This document shows, piece after piece, positions 1 to 12,443 of a DNA stretch of 64,000 nt. The DNA lies in assembly GCA_035578905.1 (NCBI GenBank), contig JAQJVL010000003.1:8764509-8828508 (forward strand), given 5' to 3'. The stretch is from Stictocephala bisonia. Its lineage: Eukaryota > Arthropoda > Insecta > Hemiptera > Membracidae. The notes below the pieces were generated by a model. That model searched no databases. It was not told the DNA's origin and saw nothing but the letters and a program-made list of their open reading frames with translations. A program made the translations under genes and the position numbers. Each line of letters begins with the position of its first letter. Positions within the stretch are counted from its first letter, which is position 1.

Positions 1-1142
1 ATTCTTAATTTTCCCTTAATTCATTTCATAATGTAGTGAAACATTAAAAATTGTTTTGAAATAGACTTGTTTAAGTTATTTGACATTATTTTGGAATTAT
101 AATATCTAATTATTTTACATTAAATGATATAACTTCGAGTGAGTCCACAGTTATATAAATGGAAGCAATGTATTTCATTATTATTGGGCATGTGAAGGCT
201 GGTTGTATTTACATTTTTATGTTATATGTTTACAATAATTGGCTAAAGGTAAATGTAAACACTTTTTAAAACTAATATATACGATTGTAGGTACGACGAA
301 GTTTGTTTTGGGTTAAGAAAAACAAGACACAGTCTATATTATCAAGCGTTTATTAGTTCAAAAGGGGTTTGGTAGCTTAGTTTTGTATTGTAACCAATTA
401 CCTAAAGTGGACTAAGTTGGTTTTTCCCTGCAACCTTCAATTGTGATGGTAGATATATTTATATAAATTATTTGAAAATGTGACTCCATAGTGAACCACA
501 TGTATGGAATATAAAGTGAAAATATTCATGTAACATTTGGACGTTTATTCTCGGAAAAAGTATGACATTACAATCTAATATAAACACTAACATGTTCTAG
601 CACACATTTAAAATTATGTAATGTGATTAAAATTGTGAAGTTTTTGAATAAAAAAGAAATATGATCATGAGTTCTTATTACAAATTTATTCTGTAATAAA
701 TTAAAAATAACTGAAGTTTATTGCTTTCATATAATAATACAAATTTTATTTGTCTTATAAATCATTCATTAGTATTTTGTTACTTTTAAACGACTTTAGA
801 AAGTAACTAAAGCCATAAATAAATAAATTATATAAAATAGCCGTAATTAATAAGTATGTATAGAACAATCCCATTTAAATTAAAATGAAATAATAATTGA
901 GGAGTTATTGTATTTATTATATTTATTTATTCAATAAAATAAAATTACATCATAAAAATACAGTGAACATAGTCGTATCTCTCCCTAGGTTAGAGCTAAT
1001 CGAGGGAACATCTTGATAGTATTGGTAAATTTTTATTTGTTATGATTTGAATAATATAATAATACACCAGTCTAACTATATATACACTATTTGATACATA
1101 GCTGTATATTATATTTACAAGAAAAAAAAATGAGAAATTTAG

Positions 1143-1144
<2 letters not shown>
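1..1144. other. AT-rich non-coding, nothing recognised
   Basis: AT-rich DNA with stop codons in all frames. I see no RNA gene, TIR or tandem array here. Confidence 0.6.
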
Positions 1145-1215
<71 letters not shown>

Positions 1216-1230
1216 ATATATATATATATA
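1145..1230. repeat. (AC)34 microsatellite with (AT) tail
   Basis: Uninterrupted AC dinucleotides run to 1212 and pass directly into a short AT run. Cys-Val or Thr-His reading frames through it are artefacts of the repeat. Confidence 0.97.
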
Positions 1231-2189
1231 GTAAATATTTGATGGATAGTGATTCATTTTCAACGGAAGTCAAAATATGAAAATTTGAATTACTATTGTG
1301 AATATTCATTATTGTAAAGTGTAAAAGAAATTATTTAAATTAATATACTAAAGAAATTGTGCCTTCTTTTATACTTTACATTATTTTACATCTGATTCAT
1401 CAGACATTCAGTATGATCTTAACAAAGTTAAGGTATACGAGAAAGTTTTTACAAAAAGATGAGGGTTTAACGTTTCACAGCGAATATCTTAATTCTTGGA
1501 TTAACTTGTGTGGAGGGTTTAATGGTTACATTTTTGCTGTACTTACCCAAATATAAAAAACATAAATGAACATTTACTAGCATTAGAATATTTTTAATAT
1601 ACAGCTTGTAAAGGTAAATACATTGAAATTATTTACGCAATCCCTTTACAATGTATTACAAAAGAAATTCGATACATTTTAGAAAAGAGATGATATAGAT
1701 ATATATTAGGTATTTCTCAAATTTTAAATATTTTCTTAGTGTACTAAAATATTTTACCTGTGACTAAAACTAGATTAGTATAAGAAGGAACGGGATGGTA
1801 AAAAGGTGTTATATCTCAGCATCTGAAATTATACATGACTAAGACGTCACCACTAAACGGTTCGCATGCCAACCCCACCACTCGCTACACTCACGAGGGA
1901 ATACTGTGCTATGCCCCATTTGTGGATTTTGGTTTTTGGGGTAGTGTAGCCCATAAGCATAGATAGTCTTTTATAACATCTGGTTGTATATTAGGAATCA
2001 AGAGAAGTGTGCATTTAATTTGATACCCCACTTGAGTGTTTTATATTAGAATTACTCTTTATTTATTTTTTTTTTTTGACAGATACCATTTAATATTTAT
2101 CCTTTCCAAAATCTGGTTGCATGAAAATTCAGTTTAAAAATACTTTTAATTCGAGTAGTTAATGTCAGAATAAAAAATTTACACATTCA
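1231..2189. other. Non-coding, nothing firm
   Basis: AT-rich. A slightly GC-richer patch at about 1850-1945 (CCCCACCACTCG, ATGCCCCATTTG) has no recognisable identity. Confidence 0.5.
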
Positions 2190-2495
2190 AAAATTGTTTG
2201 GGACCCCGGTACCCTATTTTAAAAAAGATTTTACTCTGAAATTCATTAATATAGTGCGCACAAATTTTTTGTGATTTTCCCATAAGAAATATATCGAAGC
2301 CATTTTGGAGCCAAAAAAGGCTACGGTTTTTTTCATGTGTGGAAAAATTCATCTTTTGTGAATATTTCTGGTGGGTTCAGACCGACAGCTTCAATTCAAG
2401 TTTACATATGATGGGGGTTGGACGTCGGGAAGTGCCTCAACATTCATTATAGTGTCAGTCGGTGAATCACTAGCCTTTATACAAATGAGTGATTT
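2190..2495. other. Possible old transposable-element terminus
   Basis: Less AT-rich block with GACCCCGGTACCC near its start and CAGTCGGTGAATCACTAGCC followed by TTTATAC near its end. The phrase resembles, in reverse, the AAGCC...CTCACTCATCA phrase at 43.69 kb, a wording common at ends of insect repeats. Family not assignable by eye. Confidence 0.3.
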
Positions 2496-2729
2496 GAATG
2501 CTATGTAGAAGAAAATTGTGTACATCCTTTCTATATTATTATTTTTTAGGACTTAGTTAAAATTATATTATCATGGGAATAATTGCTAAACTACGTATAG
2601 CGTTAGTCAACTTGTAAGCAAGATATTTGATAAAAAATCAAGTAGTTCTTTATAAATTATTTTAACTATAAAATACGTTGAAGTATATTTGTTATTTTAT
2701 ACATTTTTTGTATAAAATAACAAAATTGG

Positions 2730-2939
2730 TTGGAGCGGCCGTAGATAAGGGGCTAAGGCGTTGGATTGCCACGCTGCCGGTCTGGGTTCGATTCCCAACG
2801 TGACCACTAATAGATTTTGCCCTGCCGCTCCCGTGGTTCGGAAGTCACGTAAAGCCGCCGTTGGTCTCAAGGTTAAGTGTTAGAGAGGGCTCCTTAGCCC
2901 TAACTTCTCCTGGTAAAATAAGACAATCTTTAACTTTTA
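2730..2939 (+). mobile_element. tRNA-derived SINE with shared 3' tail
   Basis: The head has a Leu/Ser-like tRNA layout. A Pol III A-box region lies at about 2740-2760 (TAGATAAGGGGCTAAGGCG) and a B box GGTTCGATTCC at about 2786. The body GTGGTTCGGAAGTCACG (about 2833) and the last stretch ending TCTCCTGGTAAAATAAGACA then ATCTTTAACTTTTA are shared with the 5S-headed SINEs at 22.6 and 23.3 kb. It would be transcribed by Pol III from the internal boxes and mobilised in trans by a LINE. No clear target-site duplication was found, so the ends are approximate. A tRNA gene is excluded because the sequence continues about 120 bp beyond the B box as a repeat shared with other loci. Confidence 0.85.
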
Positions 2940-3456
2940 ACCTTTAAATAGTAACAGTGATTCTAAATAAAAGACATAAACTTTAATATACGTCAGAATA
3001 ATTCAGTACAAATGGATTAAAAATTTAGTTTTCAATTTTTCGGTTTTAACTGTCACAGTAGCCTCTTAAATACACATTTGAACATAACTTCAGAAATAAC
3101 AATCTGGTTTTTATTGTTGCATTAGGATATGCATTTTCATCGTTAAACATATAAGTTTATCAGTGGTACAACATTAGCTCTACCAATTTTATTTATAAAC
3201 AAACAAATACATATATTGAAATATACTTTTAATTGTCTATTGTTATATTGATAAGAACAGCAATTCCATTTATGAGAGCGTAGGAGGTGTACGTGCGTTT
3301 TCACTGATTTTATCCATAAGTTTTACATATTTCGTTTTTATATTTTTCTTATCGGGAAAATATTTCTAAAAATCTTATTTTTAATTTTGTAAATGCATAA
3401 ACCATAAATAATTATTTTACTAAGAATTAATAGTACAATATATATAAAGTACAACA
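2940..3456. other. AT-rich non-coding, nothing recognised
   Basis: No repeat or coding signal seen. Confidence 0.6.
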
Positions 3457-3779
3457 CTTAGCAATCTTTTATAAAGTTTTTAATAATCAATATCGATTTT
3501 TGTCTCGAAAGACCAAATTCAGTTGTACAGAATGAAATAAGGCTATACAAATATTTAACAGTAGAATAATTATTATTTGTACTATTAATAACAAATAAAT
3601 AGTATAGAACAGCTGATACTATAAACATTTAAATAAAAATGTAGATGGATAAGTGTTACTTTATAATTTTGCATCTTCATGATAGAACCAAGCATAATAT
3701 TTGAGTGAAATTTTATTTGATCGTTGATGGGTTTTATTTTGTGTTTTTGTGTATGTAAAATCTTTTGATAGCATCTTGT
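3457..3779 (-). repeat. Left inverted pseudo-LTR of the Penelope-like element
   Basis: Reverse complement of 4515-4828 with scattered mismatches and small indels. Matching landmarks include TTAGCAATCTT (about 3459) against AAGATTGCTAA (about 4818), and GTGTTTTTGT (about 3741) against ACAAAAACAC (about 4548). Confidence 0.85.
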
Positions 3780-3831
3780 TTTTTTACTTTTAGGTCCAAA
3801 ATTAAAAAAAAATTAAATTAACAACTTAAAA

Positions 3832-4591
3832 TTTACAACTGAAATAGAAAAATCTAACAGCATAAACTTTCTTGACCTTACCATAACTAAAAAAGATAAC
3901 AAATACCAATAAAAAATTTATCATAAACCAACATCAACAAATGAAATAATTCACAATACATCCAACTTCACACAAATAAACAGAATTCCACAGTATGATT
4001 CATAGACTACCGAATACACCACTTACAGAAGAAGATTACCAAGAGGAACTCAACATTATTAAACTAATTGCTGTCGATAGTGGATATCAGCCAAATTTAA
4101 TAAGTAAATTAATAAATAAACACAACAAAAAAACTCTTGATTCTAAAACTAACAATAATAACTACATTCAAATGACCTATCATGGAAATATTAACATACC
4201 TCTACATGACTTATTTTCCAAACAAGGATCTAACATTACATATAGAACAAAGAACAGCATTAAAAATATACTACAACATAATTTACTAAAAATAATGAAA
4301 CAAAAATACAATAATACAGGAATATATAAAATTAAATGTTCAACTTGTCCTAAATATTGCATTGGCCAAACAGGGAGACGTGTTAAAAAAAATCAAGGAA
4401 CATATACAAAAAACAAACTTCAAAATTCATCAACATTTGCTGAACATTTAATTCAAGAAAACCACAATATTTCATCAACTGAAGAAAACTTAGAAATTAT
4501 CCATTTTCGATAATTTCTAGATGCTAATGAAAAAATTTTATATATACAAAAACACAAAGGAAAACCCATCTTTTACTCGACGATAAAATAA
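3832..4591 (+). pseudogene. Penelope-like RT C-terminus plus GIY-YIG endonuclease, broken
   Basis: Seen: from 3832 one frame reads FTTEIEKSNSINFLDLTI, the end of the RT region typical of Penelope-like proteins. It has a stop near 3910, then KPTSTNEIIHNTSNF. A one-base frameshift near 3990-3995 moves reading to the frame starting MIHRLPNTPLTEEDYQEEL. The endonuclease core follows: TGIYKIKCSTC (about 4318), then CIGQTGRR (about 4361-4384). The second motif reads CIG, so the usual catalytic tyrosine of YIG is cysteine. After the TAA at 4511-4513 the same frame continues FLDANEKILYIQKHKGKP to a stop at about 4590, so the true C-terminus lies inside the right pseudo-LTR. Known of the family: GIY-YIG nicks target DNA for target-primed reverse transcription. 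Inference: non-functional relic, because of stops, frameshift, lost tyrosine and lack of the RT fingers and palm. Confidence 0.85.
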
Positions 4592-4828
4592 AATTTCACT
4601 CAAATATTAAATTTGATTTTATCATGAAGATGCAAAATTATGAAGTTTAACAAGATCTACAACTTATCCATCTACATTTTTATTTAAATTTGTATAGTAT
4701 GAGCTGTTGAATTAATTAATCTACTGTTAAATATTTGTATAACCTTATTTCATTCTGTACAACTGAAGATGGTCTTTCGAGACAGAAATCTATATCGATT
4801 ATTAAAAACTTCACAAAAGATTGCTAAT
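4515..4828 (+). repeat. Right inverted pseudo-LTR with hairpin motif
   Basis: Inverted partner of 3457-3779. At 4763-4788 it holds CTGAAGA, a hairpin (GGTCT, loop TTCG, AGAC) and GAAA. This resembles a hammerhead ribozyme core but has one extra base between CTGAAGA and the stem. The left copy keeps the hairpin but has lost parts of the core. Confidence 0.75.
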
Positions 4829-6260
4829 TATTGTTCTTTAGCAATATATAATGGTTACAAATGTTAAAAAATTAATATCTGTTTTTTAATACATTACTTT
4901 AATTAAATTGTTTTGTTGAAAGTTTTTATTTGTAATTGAAGGTCTGCTCGTTCCTCGTTGTGTTACAAACGTAGTAGACGACGGCAGATAATCGTGTTCA
5001 GCCCCGGTGCCATGGAAACAAGTCTAATTCCAAATGTTACCTTAACATACACACATCTGAATATACTAATTTCATATATATTTCTTTACAAAATTTATGA
5101 TATCTAAATTACAACAGTTAAAAAGAAGATTTCTAAATATGTTTAAAAACACTACATAGTAATAAGTAATCATTAAATGAAAGTATTTACCTGCAAAATA
5201 TAATCAAAAAATCGTCGAATCCTCGATAGCGTAAATATACAATAAAAATATTAATAATATTTTAAGCACATTCATGTAATACAATTACTCCATCGTTATT
5301 ATACTTCAGAGCAATTGACAATTTAGTGACAGTATACAGTTAACATTATATTGGAAGCAGGACATAAAAAAGTAATTTTATATATCTAGATTACCTCTTG
5401 GATCTTCTTACAACGTAACAGATCTTACTACCAATCAGTTATGTACTTTTAGAGCTAAGCTGAGTGTGCGTGCCTGCGTGGGTGCGTGCTTATAAATCTG
5501 TTTAGTTTACGTTTAAATAATTAAATGTTGTTAATTATTAACTTTCAGAACATAAATATATTGTTACAAAATTTAAAAAAGTGCTTGTTTATTGCGGTTT
5601 TAATAGTATCAATGGTATAATAACAATTAACATAATGCATAACTCATTGGAAACAAATATAAAAATTATTTATTTAGAGAATGACCTCTGTTCATATTAT
5701 ATAATAAACTAACCCATTCTCCTATTATTATTTATCACATCTTAATTTTTAATGAGAGTATGCACCGGATTTACGTACATTAAAATAAAGTAGAAAATAA
5801 AAACCAGAAAATGAATCCGATGAAAAAATTAAATATAATTTTACACCTTTATACTCTAGTTTTATATTAAGTAGACATTATTTTTACAATCATTGGTTCA
5901 ATAACTTGGCACACTACAAAACACCAAACCAGCTGTTGTGTACTTCACGCTTAAATTAGATATCAGTCTGAAATTCTGAAGCTATGGATTCAGAAGTATG
6001 TAGAATTCCATAGAATATCCCGGATAAATTTTTAGACGGTAATCCTACAATTTTTCGGGAACGTATTTTGTTCCCGGAAAGCTCAGTATAATATTCAATA
6101 ACCGTTATATAAAATGTAACCGCTGTCTTACGTTGGTTGGTAGCATATGTTGTAGAGAGTGGAATTGCTAAATTTGTAGACAGTTAATGTTTTGTTAGAC
6201 CTTAAATTAATAACAACATCAAAAGTTAACTTGACCGCACTTATGCAAAAGTTAACTTGA
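4829..6260. other. Non-coding; one X-box-like site
   Basis: Mostly AT-rich. A GC-richer patch at about 4940-5035 ends in GGTGCCATGGAAAC (5006-5019), listed separately. Nothing else recognised. Confidence 0.5.
5006..5019. promoter_or_regulatory. X-box-like (RFX) palindrome in a dispersed repeat
   Basis: GGTGCCATGGAAAC is one base from the RFX X-box GTTGCCATGGAAAC seen at 19490-19503. Both are followed by AAG, five variable bases, ATTCCAAAT. The shared flanks suggest copies of one repeat rather than independent promoters. Confidence 0.4.
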
Positions 6261-6282
6261 CGCACGCACGCGCGCACGCGCG

Positions 6283-6371
<89 letters not shown>
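6261..6371. repeat. Compound (GC/AC)(AC)(AT) microsatellite
   Basis: GCAC/GC steps pass into AC and then AT dinucleotides. The 15-mer AAAAGTTAACTTGAC is repeated just upstream, once near 6223 and again near 6248. Confidence 0.95.
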
Positions 6372-9143
6372 GTGTTATTTTCTTATATTATTACATAACT
6401 TTGCGTTTACTTATACAACAGAATAACTAAATTTGTATTTATTGATCATTCTTATTAATGTAAAAATCTTTAACGAACAAATTAAATACAAATGTATTTT
6501 ATACTATTTAAGACATCGTATTAGATTAAGGAATTGTTTCTTTGCTTAAACATATCAAATGCAACATACTTTGGCATAATGTAAGACATTCTTTTTATTT
6601 TTACAATTGTTAGTACTGTTACCTATAACTAATATTTTAATTATTGATAAGAGAACAGTATTTTAATAAATTTGGTATACATTTTCGTAACAGAAAATGG
6701 ATGTGTAACAAACATTCCTTTCGGTAAAAGTAAAAAAAAAACTTGGAATCTGTAATAATAAAAAAGACAAAAATTGATAATTACTGAACAAAATTTTACT
6801 TGTTAACAACGTCAAGAAGGATCCACTTATGCTTGACGGAACGTTGCAAGATAGTTGTCAGAGATTTTTTTACTTAACATTGATTGACATATATAAACAT
6901 TATTCCTTATTAGAATATTTAAGGGATTCAAATATCCTAGTAATGAAATTGGCTATAACTTTTTTTAGATTTACACCTTTAATGAAATGCTGTAGTGAGC
7001 ATAATAAAATTACATTTATTGACTTATAAATTTAACATATTTACTAAGAATTGAATTATGAATACAACCAAAAGTTAATTTAAATCATAATGTAAGTACA
7101 ATTAAAACACTGATTTTTCAAAAACAATTTATTTTAATAGAGAAGCAATTAAATAGAAAAGATATCGGTTTCACATAGATAAACCTATATTTGAGAGAAA
7201 ACACTATGTAAATCAATATAAAATCACTGCATTTACTTAGATATTTGAAAGTAATGAATCGTAAATATACATGTTATAAGAATTACTACAAGATCAAGTA
7301 ATTGATTTTACAGCCTCTAGAAGCCAAGAAAACAATGTTTCAGAGAATTTACATAAAGTTTTTCTGGAAAAGTTAATATTATAAAATATATAAAACTTAT
7401 AGAAAACATTCATGTCAACCACGTATTAAATATAAATGCGATACATTACGGGGTTTTTGTAATAACAGTTTATATTTCATGAACAGTAGAAACTATTTAA
7501 AATTCCGGTACCTTTTTTATTCGAACTAGACTATCGATAATTACAACGATAAATAACATTTAAAAATACACATGTTATAACGTACAATTAAACGAGGAAA
7601 AAATTAGTTTGATTAGATTTTTCGCAGGCCTCTTAGTTATTTAGAAAACAACCTTCAAACTCGGGTACACATAATGTGCGCGCCGACTGTAACCATTGAA
7701 TAGATTATAGGATGGAAGTGCAAGTAAACACGTTGACAAGTAAAACTAGTGTAGTTATGAGTTTATTACAATCCATATACTTAACCAAAATATATTATTG
7801 TTTATTATAGTAGATTACTTATATTAGTTATTGTCATTTGCAATCATGCTACAGCTAATGTAGCTAATATTTATAATCGTGTGTTTGATTAGACGTTTTA
7901 AAATTAAGACTAACTTTATAAACATTGTTAGATTAGTTAGAGCCGAATTTTAACCTTAAATGTTCATAAAAGTGACCTTATATTTAGAAATATCACTTGA
8001 ATAAAAAATAATAATTTGTTAAAAGAACTAATGATTATTAGATCTCAAAATTACTTTTTCAAAGCTTATTATAATAAAGTGATGTTACGTTTGATATTGA
8101 CATACCTGGTCGTATCTCGTTCTATCCAGACGTGTTTCGTAGATGGGTAGATGGGCCCGTTTCGTAATACTAACTAGTGTTGTAACTACAATACTATTAT
8201 ACTCTTAGTAATCACAGAGTACGGATTTACATCTTAAATATAATCCCCGTTAGGTTTGTATATTCAAAAGAATATCTTTTTATTTTCATCCTAACCAGAC
8301 ACAGTAAAACCGTTTGTCGATCTGCAGCTTAAAGATAAGGGAAGGAAGTGAGGTATTGTGAGGAGCTGACTCCAATTCCAGGTTGAATGAGACGGTTCTT
8401 TGTTTAAAATAAATTACGTCAACAAAAAATGTCAACAAATAAATATGTATTATTTGTTATTTTCACAAAAAATCATAATATATTTTATACTCTTATGGTA
8501 GTAGGAAAAAAGAAAACATTGATTTACCGAATAAAAAAAAATCTTCCAATTTATAAATGTTATCAAGATGACTTTAGACATACAATTATATAAAACAAAA
8601 TTATAAATAAATATAAATAAAATAGTCAAATACGTAAATAATATGTCATATTATTCTTATGACCTTTACAGACGAATCGTTCAGTTGTGGAATATGAAGC
8701 AAACTCCAAATACGTAGCTTACATCTGTGTATTCTGGACAGTGTTGACATGAACTACACGAATAGGAAAAACAATGGATATTTCGATTGAAATAAAACCT
8801 TGAGGTGGACCCAGGATGAAATAATATTAAAAAATGCGTTTTTATTGTTAGTTATAGTTATTGCTAAAATGTGTCATTTATATTCAATTATTTGAACCCA
8901 TTTATTACAACTATTGAATCAAATATGTGTAAGGTTCTTGTAACCAATCAGCTGTTATAAAGCTCTTGTAGTACACTCTCCACTATTGGTTCTTATGTCC
9001 GTCAACATCCTTAGTCCGTCAACAATAAAGTAAAATTTTGGATAGCTTATTCGTAAAAAAATATTCCTTTGCTTAATTTTATGTAATTTAACACACATGG
9101 TCCGCTTAGAAAACGTCCTTTTCAACGCAGTTTTGTAGCAAGT
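6372..9143. other. AT-rich non-coding, nothing recognised
   Basis: About 2.8 kb without a supported gene or repeat. Short open frames, for example 6829-7029, have no domain and the composition of background. A GC-richer patch at about 8105-8165 (CGTATCTCGTTC, GATGGGTAGATGGG) is unidentified. Confidence 0.5.
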
Positions 9144-9238
9144 GATACAGAGAATCACAGATACAGAGATACAGATACAGATACAGATACAGAGACAGAT
9201 ACAGATACAGATACAGATATCACAGATACAGAGAAACA
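9144..9238. repeat. CAGATA short tandem repeat
   Basis: Repeats of CAGATA with variants CAGAGA and CACAGATA. The Ser-Val or Cys-Ile frames read through it come from the repeat. Confidence 0.9.
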
Positions 9239-11089
9239 CACCCCTCTGACTGTGTTTAAAAGACATTTAAAAGTTGTCATGCTAACCAGAGTGGGTAGAC
9301 CGTCTGCTGACGGCCCCACCCATTTTACGTCATTAGCATCAGTGTCCATTGGTTGGTTTAATTAACACCGAAGAATCAAATTTGGAAAGGTTAAATTACA
9401 TCATTATTTAGTATACAAACAATAATTAAAAATAGCATTAATTCAATGAATAATAATGTAAACAATAAATAGTAATTGAACAAACTTGTACAGTTCGCTA
9501 CAGTTATTTTGCCAACTAAACACTGTTGCGGAGGTTAAAACTTTAGGGCGGATTTTAGTCACGGCCGTGAAGCTAAGCAGCTCAGCGGTGGAAAGATTCC
9601 CTTCTGTCCCTGGAACTCGTACACGGACTAATGTAACACGCACATCGTTTTATACCCGGCCCAATTATAATAACCTCATTTCGGATACTCTGAAGATACA
9701 CAAATTTATAGAAACAACACAATTCACACATAAAATAACATTAGGATGTCCTGAGTGCTTAAAAACATTTTTTAACTGAACCTTGATTTTTTTCAATACA
9801 AATACGTTCAGAGCCTTTTTGAATAAAAATAGCCAAGCTTCATGATTTCTCATACCCATAAAAGTAATAAGCTTACAACGACTGTTATTTATAATATTTA
9901 TGTATGTTGAAAATATTAAAAAAAGGTTTGCAAACATTTTGATTTCCAAACGGGCTTGAAAAGTTACAGTGAGCACTACATTTCGTCACTAAAGTACTGG
10001 TAAACATTACTAAAACATATTTAAAAACATACAAATTGTTTTCGTATAAATTTTATGGAAGATATAAGTAAATTAATGTTTAAAAAATCAACTTTTAGTT
10101 GTACTATACAACTGTGATAGTAATCTTTCAGACCTTAACTAAAAGACAATTTTCAAATTTAATTTTATTACAGTTAAACTAAATAGTTTAAAATTTAGGT
10201 AAATTGTGATGGCTTGTAGACTACAATGAACTCAACGCATGCTTGTGATACATTCACTTACATCCTAATATAACATTAACAGTACGTAAATAAACACGTT
10301 TAACTGTACATAATATAACTTAAAATAAATTAACGAAATTCTGAAAAACAAATCGTTCACCTTTTTTAAGACTTAATAAATCAAGTTTGTCTTGAGAAGA
10401 AAATATTCTCGCACTAGAAGATCTGTCAACTGCAGACTTTAAATCTAACTGTTCACATTTGCTTCTTACAAAAGAAATAATAATTACAAAAATAAATTAA
10501 AAAAAAGTGCAACTATAACTAATATTGATTATTATGAACTTGTTGCATTGTTTAAGACGACATAAAAATGTATATTTCATATGATTTTAGAATAATCTTA
10601 AAATAATAAAGATTTTCCGATATGCATTTCTGAAGTACAATGGATTATTAGGTGGAAAGAAGAGTAAAAATCATTCAAACTAAACATTTCTCCCTTTTTC
10701 ACCTAAATTGTAAAAAAATATTCGAGGGTACAATTTTTAATAATCTTAGTTATTTCTTAACAGCTTTTTACAAAGTACATTTTGTTCAAAATGAGTTTTG
10801 ACGAAAACAATGATATCTTAGGTTCTATGCGGGACTACATATAAGAAGTAATGTTTTAGTTTGTTTTAAATGTTAAATTTCAATAAAAATCACTTAGCCT
10901 ATTTCAAGTGTTCATATTATTTGTTTTTATCTAAAATCTGATGGTGTCAAATAAAACAAATAACTCATACCTTCAACCTGATACCCAGGCGTGTTTCAAC
11001 AGTTTTAATTTTATTTGCTTTTTTTGTTTTGTTTTACAGCTGATGATTAGTAAAATGAAACTATTATAAACAATTGCCAATATTGGTAT
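9239..11089. other. Non-coding; unidentified GC-richer island at 9500-9660
   Basis: The island (ACGGCCGTGAAGC, AAGCAGCTCAGCGG, CTTCTGTCCCTGG) carries short overlapping frames on both strands without recognisable domains. It may be an old element. The rest is AT-rich background. Confidence 0.4.
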
Positions 11090-11270
11090 TGCATTGATAC
11101 TTCTTAGAGTCCCTGGGGCGATGATTTGATGCAACTTCAAAATAAAGATAGGTCTATGTGTTAACCCTAAGAATGTCCATGCAAAATTTCAGCTGAATGG
11201 GCCCAGCAGTTTTTCTAGATTGAGTCAAACACAGAAAGACACAATTAGATTTTTATATAATAGAAAGATT
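11090..11270. other. Likely 3' terminus of an old transposable element
   Basis: Contains GTCCCTGGGGCG, then TGCAAAATTTCAGCTGAATG, GCCCAGCAGTTTTT and GAGTCAAACACAGAAAGACA before an AT-rich end. This phrase order is common at ends of several insect element families. Related wording occurs at 44.93 kb (AAAGTTTCATGGCGATCAG). Family unresolved. Confidence 0.45.
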
Positions 11271-12234
11271 ATGAATTTTTCTCTTAGAATTTTAAATATG
11301 CAGCCATCCTAACCTTTTCATAATACCTTATTTTTTACAAAAATTACCCAACGAAATTATATAAAATAAAATTTTAACAGAATGTCACTTATTTTACCGT
11401 CTATCTGTGTAAGTTTTATCAAGAAAACTGTTGGGTTTTAAAAATGAATAACATTAAAAGTTCAAAAATTAGAGTAACATTTCTATCAGTCAATTATTTA
11501 ATAAATATCTTTCAGATAAAATAATTAATTGTTAAATGTTATACTTACTGTAATAGGTATTCATATCAAGGATTTAATGACAAATTTTGACCTATTTAAT
11601 GCTTACTTATAAATTTGACAAACCATCTTAAAATGTTAAATGAGGAAAGTAAAGGTAGCCAGAGAAATAAGGGTTTTACAGAGAGTATCTTAATCCTGGG
11701 ATGTACTTTAGTTTTAGGGAAGATTAATTTATACATTTTTACCAGACGTTTCCTAAAAATATAAAAAAAAGGAACTACAAACGCAGAATAACATTTGAAG
11801 ACATAATTTAGGCATGTTTCTGTGGAAAATAACTCATAAAAATCATGTTTTTTTGTTTATTAGCTGTATTAATGATACAGAATAACATATTAATAACTTA
11901 TTTTCTGCTGAAGCAGACGTCTATGTATAGAAAAAATATGACATGAAAGAACTGAAGTTTTCAAAACTTTAAAAATATTTTCAAAAGCCGTAGGAGTTCA
12001 AATTATACTTCAAGTTTGAGCAGATATTTGGTAATCATTGAACAGGGACCTTGTAAATGTTTGTCTCAAATAGTTTTCATAGTAGATACATATCTAAGAA
12101 ACAAGAATATCATACTTTTTGAGTGGAAAAACCGAAAAATGTACGAAATTTAGGAAATACGGAAAAATATTTCCTGTGAAAATATAGTGATGTGGTTACT
12201 AGAAATGATGAGATTTTTGCCCTGATCACTAAAA
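11271..12234. other. AT-rich non-coding, nothing recognised
   Basis: No domain, RNA or array seen. Confidence 0.55.
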
Positions 12235-12443
12235 TTAATAAGCACGTTAGCACCATAAATGAGCTGATTTCAGTAAGGTTACGTTCTGTTAGGATAGGCT
12301 AGGTTGGAGTATTGATAGTGTATGTTATGTTACGTTAACCTAACCTAACAACGCCAAACCAAACTTAACTTACCAAACCAAACCAATCATTACCCAACAT
12401 AACCTTACTGAAACCGGCACATTTCCGGCGCTAACGTGCTTAA
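12235..12443. mobile_element. Small TIR/hairpin element (MITE-like)
   Basis: Imperfect inverted repeats of about 45 bp. The left arm has AAGCACGTTAGC and, 20 bp in, TTTCAGTAAGGTTACGTT. The right arm has AACCTTACTGAAA and GCTAACGTGCTT. TTAA lies at both outer edges. The interior carries TAACCTAACCTAAC (TTAGG-type) and AACCAAACC runs. No coding capacity; superfamily not assigned. Confidence 0.7.

Larger units (their letters stand above)
3457..4828 (+). mobile_element. Degenerate Penelope-like retroelement with inverted terminal repeats
   Basis: Two copies of a ~315-bp sequence in inverted orientation (3457-3779 and 4515-4828) flank a broken reading frame ending in a GIY-YIG endonuclease. This is the layout known for Penelope-like elements: one RT-EN protein and pseudo-LTRs in direct or inverted order. 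The 5' part of the RT is missing. The right repeat begins inside the C-terminal coding end, so the left copy carries that end in reverse. Divergence between the arms plus stops and a frameshift show an old, dead copy. Confidence 0.85.

Noticed and set aside
4763..4788. Active hammerhead ribozyme
   Set aside because: An extra base before helix II and no convincing stem I/III pairing in this copy; reported as a motif only.
8955..9349. Frames rich in Cys-Ile or Ser-Val
   Set aside because: Read-through of the CAGATA repeat.
9443..9976. Overlapping frames on both strands near 9.5-9.9 kb
   Set aside because: No domain, and each strand gives equally open frames; probably an old repeat.
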